From Leuctra nigra (taxonomy: Eukaryota; Arthropoda; Insecta; Plecoptera; Leuctridae): a DNA stretch of 64,000 bases. Made by a program: the position numbers and the translations under genes. Below, one piece after another: positions 41,715 to 54,700 of this stretch (within the stretch, counting starts at the first letter, position 1; every line of letters begins with the position of its first letter). The notes beneath the pieces are model-generated. The model was not told the origin of the DNA, searched no databases, and saw nothing but the letters and a program-made list of their open reading frames with translations. Location: NCBI GenBank assembly GCA_934045905.1, contig OW203770.1:1240001-1304000 (forward strand), read 5' to 3'.

Positions 41715-42240
41715 AACCGGGACTTAAACCAGGTATCTTTATCTAGATAAAGATAAAAATAACCTGCCAAAAATGTATCTAGATAAGATAGTAGATAAAT
41801 TTCCAAGAAATCATCTAGATAATAGAAACAGTTAAAAAAAAAATCAAGATAACTGTAATAGATAATGGATAATTTGTTTTTACCAAATACTACACTGTTC
41901 CGTAATTAATTTCGAATCCTAAATTCGGAACTCAAGTTTTTTAAAAAATGGGGCGTCTAAACAAGCCAACTATTGCGACTAAACGGTGATGATTTTCCTT
42001 TTTCATATCATCTGACATTTGAGGTTTGTGCATGTTTTTACACATAAATGAATTTTGAATTTTATATTTTTTATCTAGATAATTGTCAATAGATAACAAT
42101 ATTTGTATCTAGATAAAGATAAAGATATCAAATTATGTAATTATCTAGATAAGAAAAGAGATTTAAAAAAATACCTTGATAAGTCACAACACTGCCTACG
42201 GGTGAGAGCTCAACCCAATGAGCTATCCGGCCAGCAGGCC
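41715..42240 (-). mobile_element. tRNA-derived SINE head interrupted by an AT-rich TATCTAGATA element
   Basis: On the minus strand 42240-42190 reads GGCCGGATAGCTCATTGGGT, then TGAGCTCTCACCCG, a tRNA 5' half with a perfect GCTC...GAGC D arm. The T-arm part (CCTGGTTTAAGTCCCGG) is at about 41740-41724. Between them is about 440 bp full of TATCTAGATA/AAGATAA words, related to 59640-59745. Confidence 0.5.
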
Positions 42241-42647
42241 GAACTTAGACACAACATTAAAACATCAATTTTACTAAAAACACCTCAAACTGACTAAAAT
42301 TGAACATACCTCATATTTGTCAAACACAAAGGAATGATTGACACAAAGGAATACAATTTGAAGCGATTTTGGCGTCTTTTAGAAAGAAATTTAAATTGTG
42401 CGATGCCATTTATTGTGGAAACTTTAGATACATGAAATATAATCTGTAGATATTCATCTGGTTTGACAGAATCCCCCATTTAGCACCTCATTTTTTTAAT
42501 TTTTCGTAAAAGATAATTCGAATTTGAAGCAATTTTGGCAAATATCTCAATGTGTATTGTAATCTGAAATTTAATTTTTTTGTATGTTGTATGTTCACTA
42601 ATTAATAGGATATCTTGTAATATCATATTGTATAGGAGCAAATGTAA

Positions 42648-44205
42648 TTCCGCTCGATTGGAGTCCCGAAATTGATTTTTTAATAATTATCAATAATTGT
42701 TTACATCTTTCTTAAAATGACCTGACGTGCCTTCAATTATGTTGGTGGCCATCTTGGAAAATATGGCGGAAACGAGCGGAAAACGTGCATTTTACAAATT
42801 ATTTAATTGTTGGTAGAGGAAATGTTGAAAAATTATGAAATTATTCATTAAAACGAACTCAAAAATGGGGACTTAAATTAAAACTAGGAAAACGCTCTGA
42901 GTAACGCGTTGATGAGCGAGCACGGATAACGCGCAACACTTCGAACCGAAATTATGTTTATCGAAAATGTCCTTAAAAGCCAATAATTCTTGAATTTCGT
43001 CACAGATTTGTATGAAAATCTCCAACAATTCCTAAAATATTGGTCCCAATAACCACGCAAAGTTTTAAGTTGATCGATTGAACCTTTATGATTGAACGAT
43101 TCCTTGTTAATTTCCAAAAATCACAGGATCACGTTCAAAAAAATGTTAAACGGTCATATCAGTTTCATAATACGTTTGAAAGTTTCTGCTCTAACAACTT
43201 TGATGTGAAGATTCAAAGATTCCGTGAAATATGAAATTCGAGAAATATGATAGCCAACACGCAAAATATCCTTAAACTGTCGATAACTTTTGAATTTAAA
43301 CACAGTTTAGTCTGAAAATTGTCAAAAATACAGATAATGTTGGACCCGATGACCATGCAAAATTTTAAAATGATCGGTCAAACGGTTCTGGTTTAAATTT
43401 CAAAAAGTACATGAAATATTTTTTTAAATTTTAACCAACGGGAGGATTTGGCTGAAAATTTGTAAAATAAGAGACAATGTTGGTCCTAATGACCATGCAA
43501 AATATAAGGTCGATCACATTTGTCGAAGTCCATTTTCATTTTTCGGCCTATCAGGAGATGTTTATTTAAATTTCAACCAATGAATGGATTTCAAAAAAAT
43601 TAGGGTCTGCAAACAGAGAAGGTTGGTTTTACATGTGTGCAAAATTTCAGATCGATCGGTGAAACGGTGCGACCTGTGTATCGGCTATTAGCAGCCAAAA
43701 ACAAAAACAAAAAAAAAAAAAAAAAAAAAAAAAAAAACAGAGGTCCGTGCCAAAGGAGCCAAAAGGAGACGCTCGCTTCGCTCGCTCAATAAAAAAACGC
43801 CGTAACCAATTTTGTTAAAAAATTTAATTTTTTTTAAATAAAAAAACGCGTATTGTTTACAATGAAATTGTCTACAAATTGTAATTCCACATATATTAGT
43901 CTAAGTCCACTCGATTCGTAATAAATTGAGAGCAAAAAAACACAGAAACGTGATTGCGGTAAATTCCAACAATGAAAAAATAAAATTCGTTCACGGCGTA
44001 TTGAGTTAGTTTTAGTGAATTCAGAATTATTTCATAATTTTTCAACCTTTCATCTACCACTGCCAACAATTAAATAATTTGTAAAATATACGTTTTCCAC
44101 CATATTTTCCAAGATGACCACCAACAAAATTGAAGGCACGTCACTGTAAACAATTTCGATATATGCAAAAATTAATTTCGGCACTCCAATCGAGCGGAAA
44201 GCATT
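42648..44205. repeat. Large inverted repeat enclosing a Helitron-like element
   Basis: Arms of about 210 bp: CCGCTCGATTGGAGT... at 42648 and ...CACTCCAATCGAGCGG at about 44205, including the GTTGGTGGCCATCTTGGAAA block and its inverse. The Helitron-like repeat lies between the arms. Confidence 0.65.
42884..43788 (-). mobile_element. Helitron-like repeat, 3' end at 42884
   Basis: Minus strand ends ...AACGCGTTACTCAGAGCGTT TTCCTAG|T: a short hairpin (AACGC/GCGTT) a few bases before CTAG, inserted before a T. The other side ends GAGCGAAGCGAGCGTCTCC. A 38-bp A-run sits at 43697-43737. The same 3' terminus recurs at 45316, 47168, 59335 (inverted) and 62040. Confidence 0.45.
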
Positions 44206-45561
44206 TTTTCTACACTTGAACCTACACAGATAGGTAATTAAAATTAAAATTTGGTAATTAAAATTATACTATTATTTTTGTCTTTACTTTATATTACTTT
44301 GAATTGTGTAACAGTCACAAGGGTTGATGATCTGAGAGTGTTTTATTTTATATTGTAATTTGTAATTGAATTTAGTAAACCTGCCGACAAGCCATTGTTG
44401 GTTTAGCGGGGCTATGCTGAAATGTATTTCATTTATAATAAATTAAAATTAATTAAAATTAAAAAAATATATAACAGGTATTGACAATTCTGATTGAAAT
44501 CTCAATGTATTTCTATTGGTCCTTGAGATTATGTTACTTTACTTATCTCTGTGCTGCTCCAAGCAAAAATGAGTAGTGGGTGGGTTCACATTACTTTAAT
44601 TTTATTTTTAGCCACGGAGAAAAATCGTAGACACCAACAATACCTTGCTTGTGATTGGCTAATGATAGGAAAATCGTTCCGTTGTACAATTAATTACTGT
44701 GTGAACCCGGCTTATGACTATAAACAACCAACGATTCCACTCAACTTAGACAAAATAATATTTCATCTCTAAGAAACAATGCCGTTTCGTTAATATGGAT
44801 AGTGGCGTAACTTCAGTCCCCCCCCCCTGCAAGATATTTTTTGGGACCCCCTTACTTTCTTAATTGCCTGTACCGTAAAAATATTTATATAAATGCATCT
44901 TTTTGTGTAAATGTTTAAATATTTGATGACACTTTTTCAATTATTGTCAATCCTGCTGCGTCGCCTGTGGATTTGTGTAGTAACGTGTCAAATAGCATCT
45001 GATTATATCAAGGGGAGGGCACCAGAGCATCTCGCGGGTAGGCCTCCCAGGCCCTGGAAATTTTTGAATTTCACTGCATAATTTAGTGCATTTTAAACGC
45101 GATTTAAACACACATTTTGGTCGATGTTTTCATAGAAATTCTTCAAATTACTTCTTAATTTCTCTTACTATCGATTATCGCCATATGGAAAAATTGGATG
45201 TTTGTGAAAAAGTTTTTCTAATGGTATTTATTTTCAGGTAATACAGAGCGTTATAATTTCTTGAGTGTGTCGATCCTTTTTGACGCGCCTGAGTCGCTCG
45301 CTGAACAATAATAACTAGGAAAACGCTCAGTGACGGTACCCATAATGGTAGTATGTACTAGTCTACGGGATAATAATGTAAAATAAAATACAAAATAAAA
45401 AAAATATCGAGCACGGGAACGTACAAATTCTCTAACCGGAATTCCGTACCAAACGCACAGAAAACATATACATCCATATTGAATTGAAATATGATCCACT
45501 CAATCAACATAAAAGTATGCTTTTCATCGAAACTTGAAAATAGCATCTAAGCACCCTGGTA

Positions 45562-45770
45562 CACTCAACAAATGATAAAACGGTATTTGAAAGAAATTGA
45601 TTGGCTGAAAAAATGTGAAGGCATCATCTGATGAAGTTGACGCTAACTCGTAATTATACCTCTAGTAGTTGAGCTCTGATTTCATTGATAATAACAAGGA
45701 TTGATTGTCAAGGAACCAGACCAGCAGCTAATCCGTTTCGTTCAAATACCGTTTTATGATTTGTTGGGTG
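45562..45770. mobile_element. TA-flanked MITE 'CACTCAACAAATGATAAAAC'
   Basis: Ends CACTCAACAAATGATAAAAC / GTTTTATGATTTGTTGGGTG with TA on both sides; related to 30401-30609. Confidence 0.8.
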
Positions 45771-47091
45771 TACCTAAAGCAAATCAGATTCAGTTGAAGT
45801 GGAAAACATTCATTTCGTTCGATACTTCATTTCTGACAGATATTAAAATGTCAATAAGTGCAAACGTTCTTAACTGATTGGGCTGAAAATGTGTAAAATA
45901 AGAGACAATGTTGGTATTAATTACCATGCAAAATGTGAGTTTGATCTGATTTATGGAAGACAATTCATTTTTTTTACTCTATAATCTATATCTTACCCAC
46001 CCACCATTAGGTAATAATGGTAACAACCCGACTCGAACTATTGGAACAAAGTGATTATTGTAATTACCTATGTTGTTTGTGCTCTACCTCATCCATTTTC
46101 ACTGTCATAATCACACTTGTACAAGGCTCAAGAGGACACCTATGTAGCCGTCCTGCCTCCGACAGGTAAATTCACAATAACATCAAATTCAATTCAGGTT
46201 ATAAAAAAGTAAATCCTTATTTAGTTGTGCACTCTCTCTATTTTGATTTGCAAATCTCCTACCCCCCCCCCCCCTAGGAAAACGTCTGAAAAATCGTTTT
46301 AAACCGTTTTCTATACAACATAAGGAGTTAAGAAATCAAATCAACGTATCAGGTATAATACAACTACAGTAATTACATTTTTTAGTTTTAATTGAAAACG
46401 CGTACAAACTTTGTGGTTTCAACACTAAAATCATATAAGTCCATGATGAGATCATATTACCAATGATACTTGGAATTTAGCAGCGAGCCGAGTTGCAAAG
46501 TGATAAACAACGCTCATTCAGAAAATGTCACGTACGCAGAATGATTTAATGTGACATGCGCTCGAGATTGTAAGCGAACCAAAATCCCCCCCTTCCACTA
46601 TAGGTGCTGGAAGTAAGATTTCCACTCCAAAATAATCGAATCTTACTCAGAAGTTTTCTTCGTCATTATGCATCCAATTGATCTGATTTTTTGTATGTAG
46701 ATACCCAAAAGAATGAGCTTTGTTGGTATGTTCTTGAAATATTTTTATTCGCTCTGTGAAAGGCACAATATATTACTGAACATCATTGCTTTTTTCTTAA
46801 ATTTAGGGGTTGTTTTGGGGACTTGGGGATAAAGTTGTGAACGCCATTAAGACAAAATAGCAACACTGAAACATGGACCATTATTTCAATATTATTCTGC
46901 CGCAAAGAGAACGAAATTATCTCAATTTTTGCGTTTGTAAAATTTAAATTAGTAACACTACCCATTTATAGGCTAAATTAGCACTTTGAAGAGCCGTCTT
47001 AACTGACAGTTGTTTGGTCACTGACAGCTGTCAGTGACCAAACATTGACTTTTGTTTTATGACGTAGTGGGGGGAGGAGATCTACATTGGT

Positions 47092-48641
47092 CAATTCAAA
47101 ATGACATTTTGTTGTTATCAAACTATTTTCACACTAAAAAGTGTACATTTTTCATTTATAAATACTAGGAAAACGCTCAGTGTAACGCGTTGATGAGCGA
47201 GCACAGAACATGCAACTTCCCCATCCAAACACGATACGCGATACGATTTTATTTGCAACTTTCCAATCTCCATAAACACCCTCGCTAATTAACTGTGTTA
47301 GTAAAGCAATGCCATTCTACTGCAATGTTAGAATACAAGCGACCCCCCCCCCCGCCCACCACATACATAGTTCCCTAGCAACAGACGTCGCTAGGCGCCG
47401 AGACGCCGAGCCCTCTGGATCAATACAACCCTCTCCCCCGCCCCCCTTATCATGTTACCTAGCAACACACGCCCCCCCCCCCCCCTCCCCCCACCTCACG
47501 CCATTTTGATACCCTGGGACAAATTCAAGACTCTAGTAATCATGGCGTCCGCAGGATTTATGCCAGGGAGGGGGGGAGGGGGGGGGCAAGGCAAAGAAGA
47601 CAATTCTCCTCGGGTTAAGGGGGGTGTGGGGGCGCCCCCCACCCAGTCTCGCAGGGTGTATTTTGGTTTTAGACACTTTGAATTAATTTTAAGACGTCGT
47701 GAGGTGTATTTTGTTATAATATATATTTTTTTAATTTTACACTCTGGAGTGATGCAGGCCCCCCCCCCCCCCCCCCATCCACCACCTTGCCCTGAAAAGT
47801 TTTTGGTTTTTGACAATTTGAAATGAGTTTTTATAACTTTTTTGTTTACAAAATAAAACTACGTAAAAATCCACAAATTGTTATGTTTTCTGACATCCAG
47901 GGGGGTGAGGGGCAGGGTGAAGCGCCTCCCTCCCCCCTGTGGGCGCCCTGCAAACAATACCGGGAAATATAGTTCGTTTTGGGCAACATTTAGGGGAACT
48001 TAGTTCCTTTTTTAAATGAACTTAGGAACTGAAAAGTTCCTTTTGCGAGGATCGTAGGAACTTATTTTACGTTATTTTTAAGTTCCTTTCGAATAGATAT
48101 ATAATAGTTTTATGACATGAATTGCAAATAATTTATAACGAATAATAAAACATTTTTCGTGGCTTCCTAAATTTACCTGATATCTGAAAAATAATACTTG
48201 ATCGCTTTGCTCACTCAATTTAGAGAAGGGTTATTAAACAAAATCCAGTGTGAATTTGGAGGGAATTGTAACTTAAAAGGAACTTAGTTCCTTACTGGTA
48301 GCTTTCCAGTTCCTTTATTTGAATGGAACAAGGAACTGAACTAGTTCCTTTTGAACTAGAAACTGGAACAAGTTACATTTTTGAGGAACTTACCCAACAC
48401 TGTGAAGGCGACGGCGTTTCATATTTTAACTAAGAGCTATAATGACTCGCTTGGATATGGAAGGAACGATGTATAAATTTGTATCAATGTTGTATTTTCA
48501 TATTTCACGATATTCTGAGCTAGTGGCTTTGCTGTGTTATTTGAAACGACCTTGTATCTATAATAAATCTCCACGGCACTAATATATGGTACTATTCTAT
48601 AGAAGTTTTACCCAATTCCATTCTGATGGAATCCAGTCACG
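47092..48641. repeat. 1.55-kb composite direct repeat, copy 1
   Basis: AATTCAAAATGACATTTTGT to CATTCTGATGGAATCC, matched in order and orientation by 61965-64000. Includes a Helitron-like terminus at 47168, several poly-C/poly-G runs, and an AGGAACTTAGTTCC-rich element at 47980-48400. Confidence 0.75.
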
Positions 48642-48656
48642 GTCATAAGTATTAAG

Positions 48657-48860
48657 ATGGCTGGGTAATGGTCGTGTCCTTGAAAAGTTTTGTCATCTAT
48701 TTTTATCAATATCTTTTTAAAATTGTAATTGTTCATTAAAATGGCTGAAGTTACTCACATCTTCAGAACTGTTCAATGAAAGTTACTTCAGAGATTGGAT
48801 TAATTTATTAGATTTATTTTGTCTTACATTGCCATATTTTTTACCAATTTTAAGGCACCA
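48657..48860. mobile_element. Left arm of a TTAA foldback
   Basis: TTAAGATGGCTGGGTAATGG through ATCAATATCTTTTTAAAATT matches the 28878 family; the right arm is absent and the tandem repeat follows. Confidence 0.6.
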
Positions 48861-48865
48861 CAACT

Positions 48866-49668
48866 CTGCCTTAACAACATCTGACCAATACCAGACGCCA
48901 TCGTTCTGGATCAATTTCAACGACCCCTTCTCCCCCCCCCCCCAATCATCCCCCTTGTCACCTAGCAACCAGACGCCATTACTCTACCTTAACAACATCT
49001 GACCAATACCAGACGCCATCTCTCTGGATGAATACAACCATCCCCTCCCAACCAATCATCCCCCTTGTCACCTAGCAACCAGACGCCATTACTCTACCTT
49101 AACAACATCTGACCAATACCAGACGCCATCGTTCTGGATCAATTTCAACGACCCCTTCTCCCCCCCCCCCCCCCAATCATCCCCCTTGTCACCTAGCAAC
49201 CAGACGCCATTACTCTACCTTAACAACATCTGACCAATACCAGACGCCATCGTTCTGGATCAATTTCAACGACCCCTTCTCCCCCCCCCCCAATCATCCC
49301 CCTTGTCACCTAGCAACCAGACGCCATTACTCTACCTTAACAACATCTGACCAATACCAGACGCCATCTCTCTGGATGAATACAACCATCCCCTCCCAAC
49401 CAATCATCCCCCTTGTCACCTAGCAACCAGACGCCATTACTCTACCTTAACAACATCTGACCAATACCAGACGCCATCTCTCTGGATGAATACAACCATC
49501 CCCTCCCAACCAATCATCCCCCTTGTCACCTAGCAACCAGACGCCATTACTCTACCTTAACAACATCTGACCAATACCAGACGCCATCTCTCTGGATGAA
49601 TACAACCATCCCCTCCCAACCAATCATCCTCCTTCTTACCTATAGCTACGAGAGGCCATTACTCTGCT
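48866..49668. repeat. Tandem repeat, 7 copies of a 110-121-bp unit with two monomer types
   Basis: The word TTAACAACATCTGACCAATA starts at 48871, 48989, 49099, 49220, 49337, 49447 and 49557. Units of 117-121 bp carry GGATCAATTTCAACG plus a poly-C run; units of exactly 110 bp carry GGATGAATACAACC without it. Order P-S-P-P-S-S-S. Single related units occur at about 50030-50230 and 50760-50970. Confidence 0.9.
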
Positions 49669-50997
49669 TTCTGGATCGATAAGAGCAAAACCTCCTCCAT
49701 CATCCCTTCTTCCCTAGCAATAAGCATCCCCCTCACCAATGGACCGCTACCTTGACGCGGTGGCGGGGCTTAAGTGTTTTTAATCGATGTTTATCAATAT
49801 CTTTTACAAATGTAATTGTTAATATAATAAGGCTTTGTACGAGTATTTAGAACAGTTCAATGAAAATACCAGTGATACCAGTGATACCATTGATAACCCT
49901 AAGTGTGTCTTTTATCTATAATCATGATTAAAATGTACAAAAAATGTCTACAAAAGCAGCAAAATCGTTCGCGCTTGCGCATCTGGATCCTCGCCCACGA
50001 CGGGGCACCTATATGTGATGACGTAACTCTGCCTTAACAACATCTGACCAATACCAGACGCCATCTCTCTGGATCAATACAAGCTACCCCCCCCCCCCCC
50101 CCCTCCCCAATCATCACCATTGTAACCTAGCAACGAGCCGCCATTACTCTGCTCTCTGGATCAATAAGAGCAAAACCTCCCCATCACCCCTTCTTCCCTA
50201 GCAACAAGCATCCCCTCACCAATGGACTTCTACCTTGACGCGGTGGTGGGTCAACCGATCGAACATTCCAAAATATTTATTTTTTGAAATTACCATCATG
50301 AATTACTTTTTCCAACATTTCAACTATATTTTAGTAGAAAAGAATCATAAAATGTCATTTAACTTGCAACTCCTGTCTTATAGCGAGGTTTCAATTTATT
50401 GCCTTTCGAGAATTAACAAAACTTTAACACAGGAGGTATAAATCATTTAGTTTTTGGTTGATACTTTTAAAATAGCACACGTTGGTATTGTTTTCTCTTT
50501 TTTTCCTAATAGGAAATCCACACTAGAAAATAAGTTTTTTTGTTCAAAGTTGGGACTACATAAAAATTAGATCTTCATTATTAGCCTAAATGTGATACGA
50601 TTTTACTTGGCTGCTATAAGATAACATGGGGGAGAAAACTCAATTTATCTCAAAAACTAGACACGAGAAGTGCTTAATGTTTTCAAGGAATGTGTATGGC
50701 ATGATTATCAATAAGTAGACAAAACAATTATGAAAATCTGAGACTATGCCCGATTGGATGATAGCCACCTTAACAACATCTGACCAATACCAGACTCCAT
50801 CTCTCTGGATCAATACAAGCTACCCCCCCCCCCCCCCCCCCCTCCCCAATCATCACCCTTGTAACCTAGCAACGAGCCGCCATTACTCTCTGCTCTCTGG
50901 ATCAATAAGAGCAAAACCTCCCCCATCACCCCTTCTTCCCTAGCGACAAGCATCCCATCACCAATGGATAGGGCTGACGGCTTAGTTGTTAGTTTGA

Positions 50998-51280
50998 TTT
51001 TTTTTTTAATTGAGGTTTAACGTCGCACTGTTCTGCAGCGAGGCTAATGGCGACGGATGAATGATTATGATGATGATTGGGAGATGATGGTGAAGAGTAG
51101 GTAAGGATGGAAGGTGGGAAGGAGGCGGTCGTGGCCTATTAGTAGGGTACCTTCCCAGCATTTGCCTGTCGACTGAGGGAAAACCACGAAAAAACCCCAG
51201 TCAGGAAGGACGGCCCCGGGAATCAAACCCGGGCCTCCGGAATACAAGTCTAGAGCGTTAACCACTCAGCCAACCTGGGG
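50998..51280 (-). mobile_element. tRNA-derived SINE
   Basis: Minus strand begins CCCAGGTTGGCTGAGTGG with a perfect pol III A box (TGGCTGAGTGG, 51272-51262) and a near-perfect B box (GGTTTGATTCC, 51229-51219). The body is GGCAAATGCTGGGAAGGTAC and it ends in an A-run (T-run at 50998-51007). Confidence 0.82.
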
Positions 51281-51423
51281 GCTTATTCTCGAAAAAGTTA
51301 TCACGTCATAAGTTATGAATCATAAAAAGTCATAATATTAACATGGTGAGAGATAGGACAAACCTCCATATGAATCATAACTTGGGAGTTATGACGTGAT
51401 AACGTTTTCGAGAATAAGCCCCC
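51277..51423. mobile_element. Foldback MITE (147 bp)
   Basis: GGGGGCTTATTCTCGAAAAA and inverse, with TTATCACGTCATAA / TTATGACGTGATAA further in. Confidence 0.75.
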
Positions 51424-51622
51424 TGTTCCGTAGAATAATTGGTTTAATTAAATTAAAACAATGTCTTAGTTGTTCTGAAATGAAAGAAAATGACACTAAT
51501 GTTTAGTGCTGAATTTGCGTTTTTTTGTGGCCTTGACAACAAGTCAAGCTTTTGCTTTCGCTTTCGGACACTGAATAATTATGTCTTGGTCTGTAAGAAA
51601 GAGGTCTTGAACGAGTACTCAC

Positions 51623-51716
51623 TTGGAATAAGATTGCAACAAATATGACATCATTCGGGTCAACAACTCCATCGACGACAGCAAAGTGAACAGCATGCAT
51701 CTCCAAAGCTGCATAA
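51623..51716 (-). CDS. CA-like exon 5
   Basis: 94 nt after GTGGTTTTCAG: completes Ser, then YAALEMHAVHFAVVDGVVDP and NDVIFVAILFQ, donor CAA|GTGAGT, phase 0. Shorter than usual between the VHW and PDGLAVL equivalents. Confidence 0.85.
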
Positions 51717-54700
51717 CTGAAAACCACAGAGCCATCTTTGATATTTTCAGTGGCGTAGTCGCGGGTATACACGGGTATACACGGGTATAAGCGGGTATAC
51801 GCGGGTATACGCGGCAGTGGCGGTTTGTGGGTTTGAAAAGTGGGGAGGCAGAAAATATTTATAATTACGTTTAATAAACTTACCATATTAGCGGAAGGAT
51901 AAATCAATACGGCGATCTTTCATTGCAGCAAAGAAGTCAGTTATCCGGTCATACCACTGTGATGTTTTTTCCATGCGTTTGACTAGACTCTTCTCAATAC
52001 TGATTTGAGCAAGGGATGTCAACCGTTCTTGGCCCATGGTGTTGCGGGTGAAGCTTTTGATACGCTTTAAACACGAGAAACTTCTTTCTGTACTAGCGGA
52101 CGTAGCTGGAATTGTCAGCACGAGCTCGAGAAGTCTCTTCACTTGGGGCATTGACTGGTCTAATTTATTGCTAACAAAGAACAGCAGCAATGCTGCAATA
52201 GAAGAACAGTTTTCCCACAGTTCCTTGTCGCCGTACAGAACCGTAAGTTCGCATTTTAATGCAATCACGTCGAAGTACCTGCCATATTGTTCTGTAATTC
52301 GGTTTAAGGCATTCTGGGGAAACTCTTGGCCGTATACGTCAAATTTGGATACGTCAACAAGTGCTAAAAAAGCCACCTTTTCAATGTCACCGAAACGTGT
52401 CTCAAGCTGACCAAGGATGTTATCATGGATTTCGAAGTTGAGGGCTCTGATGTTTTGACGGAAACTTGCTTGCTGGATGTTGTTTCGACATGCACGTCGC
52501 ACCACGGGCTCGTCGGATATCAGTTCTCTCACTTCAGCGTAAACTGTATCGAACTCTCGATCGGACCTTAGACGCCGGATGGATTCAGTGGCTGCCAAAA
52601 TACGCCTTTGACAGAATTCAATGTCTGTTGATTTTGATTGTAATATCTCATACAGAATGTCAGTAAAATGGAAAATCTTGCGGTAAGTATACAGTAAGAA
52701 CATGAATTGGAAGTTTTCTAATGCGTTAATAAGTCCAACCGATTCACGGATTGCTTCATCATCGAAAGTCGGTGAATCTCTGATTGTTTCGAAGACTTCG
52801 AGCAACTGCTCGCGGTGGCTAGCCACAGTCAAGACCGCACGAGAAGTGTAATTCCAGCGCGTTGGTGCGTTCGTAGGAAGTCGTCTATTTTGGACACTAT
52901 CAAGAACGTTAGTTCTTTTGGTTGATTTGGAAAAGAACGTTGAGAAACCTGCCAGTGTGCTGAAAAGTATGCGTACATCTTTAATTACGTTCGCCCCTTT
53001 ACTTAGAACCAAGTTTAATTTGTGTGCATAGCAGTGCACGAATAGGGCCTGTGGGGCAACCTCCTTTACTTTTGCTTGTAGTCCATTTAGCTCCGACGAC
53101 ATGACCGCTGCTCCATCATGTGTTTGGGCAACGAGCTTTTCTTTATAGTTAAACTTGCTGAACTCCTTTTTTAACAATTCATTCAAACATGTTGCGTTGC
53201 GGCCAGCACTGACGTCGAAGAATCCCATGAACCTTTCAACTGCTTTTCCTTCCTTCACGTATCTTATGATAATAGATACTTGTGATTTACACGAGATGTC
53301 GGTGCTCTCGTCTATTTCCAAAGAGAAAAACGGAACTTCTGAAATTTCCTTACTGATTTCTTCCTGTATAACGTGAGTCACTGACTCAATAAGTTCGTTT
53401 TGAGTTATTTTTGATTCACCAGTGAAAACTGTGGACTCTTGAGTGGCTCTTAGAACTTCATCGTATTTGCACAAATGTTCATACTGTTCTCGGTAGTTAC
53501 CCTTGTTCGCAGAATCTTTACCTTCATCACGGCCACGGAAAGCCTTCTCTTGCCGAGCTAATAGCGTAGTAATGTCTATAAGTCGCTTTAATACGAGGCG
53601 ATTCTGAGTAACTCTGGCATTGTGAAGCTCATTTTGAATTCGAATCCCCTGGTCAATTGCATGATCAATTATCTGTCGTCCCAACAGTCGATATCGTACG
53701 TCTGCTTGCCTATGCGCAGTGGATTCCGCATGTCTCGCTAATGAACGAGGCAAGTTCTTCCAATCTTTGTAACCTTCGCCATTCCACACGATGCATTTGC
53801 CACTCGCAGGGAATAATACACACGACCAGCAAAATAATGCGCTTTTAACTTCACTTCCTGCAAGCCATGCATATTTATCATACCAAGAAGTCGAGAATGA
53901 TCTGTTATAAGAATGTCTCTTCGACCCACTGGCCTGTACTAGGTCAATCTTGGGGGTAGGTCTGCCAGCGGTTTTTATTTGCACCTTCTCATTAAAATCA
54001 CGGCTACATAACGGCACTTCTAACAGTTTGTCCACAATATTGCTTTTGTCCACTTGGTTACCAACTTGCATATTTAAATATTATGATAAAACTTTCTTGG
54101 TAAGAAATAAGAATATTAAACCGTCTTTACGTATGTACAACACAGAGCGTGTATTTCTACCTAGCACTGTTCATAGGAACTCCCCACGACTCGACAAAAC
54201 CGCACCACGATCTCCTGTCCAATTCACATCATAACCGCACTTTTCACTTTGCTTGCTCACAATAACTAAACGCGACGGAGTCAAATTAAACAAAACCAAA
54301 ACACTATAAAACACAATTCACTAAAACAATTAAATACATCAAAGCGACTGAAGTAAACATTCGTCACTATTATTTCAATTTGAACGTGGTATTTCACTGC
54401 ACATGATTTTAGGCTACCATAATAATCGTGTCACCGATGCTAGGCGGTAAGAACAGGGGAAGAACCGGCGCGGGCAGCAGAAACTTCGTCGTTTCCTCGG
54501 ACCCTCTCGGGCATGTTCGCCGCCTCCCTGACGTCATCATAGCTCTGCATGCGTTGCGCTCACCCCGCACTCCCGCGCTTGCCCCTCGCCTGTATGAATC
54601 GGAGGCTACACGGCGGCTGTAAGCATCTCAGCCTCCCTTGCAGTCCGCGTACACAGCTAGCGTGTATTCAGCAGCGCGCGCGCACTCATTGTCGGGGATT

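Larger units (their letters stand above)
38761..51622. other. Gene-poor repeat region between Rpn2 and the carbonic-anhydrase-like gene
   Basis: No convincing exon was found on either strand apart from a weak candidate at 40935-41011. It should contain the 3' exons of the carbonic-anhydrase-like gene if that gene is complete. I looked for the conserved TTPPC and DNWRP regions without success. Individual elements are listed separately. Confidence 0.5.

Noticed and set aside
48866..49668. CRISPR-like array of repeats
   Set aside because: Repeat units are contiguous 110-121-bp monomers without unique spacers, in a eukaryotic genome.
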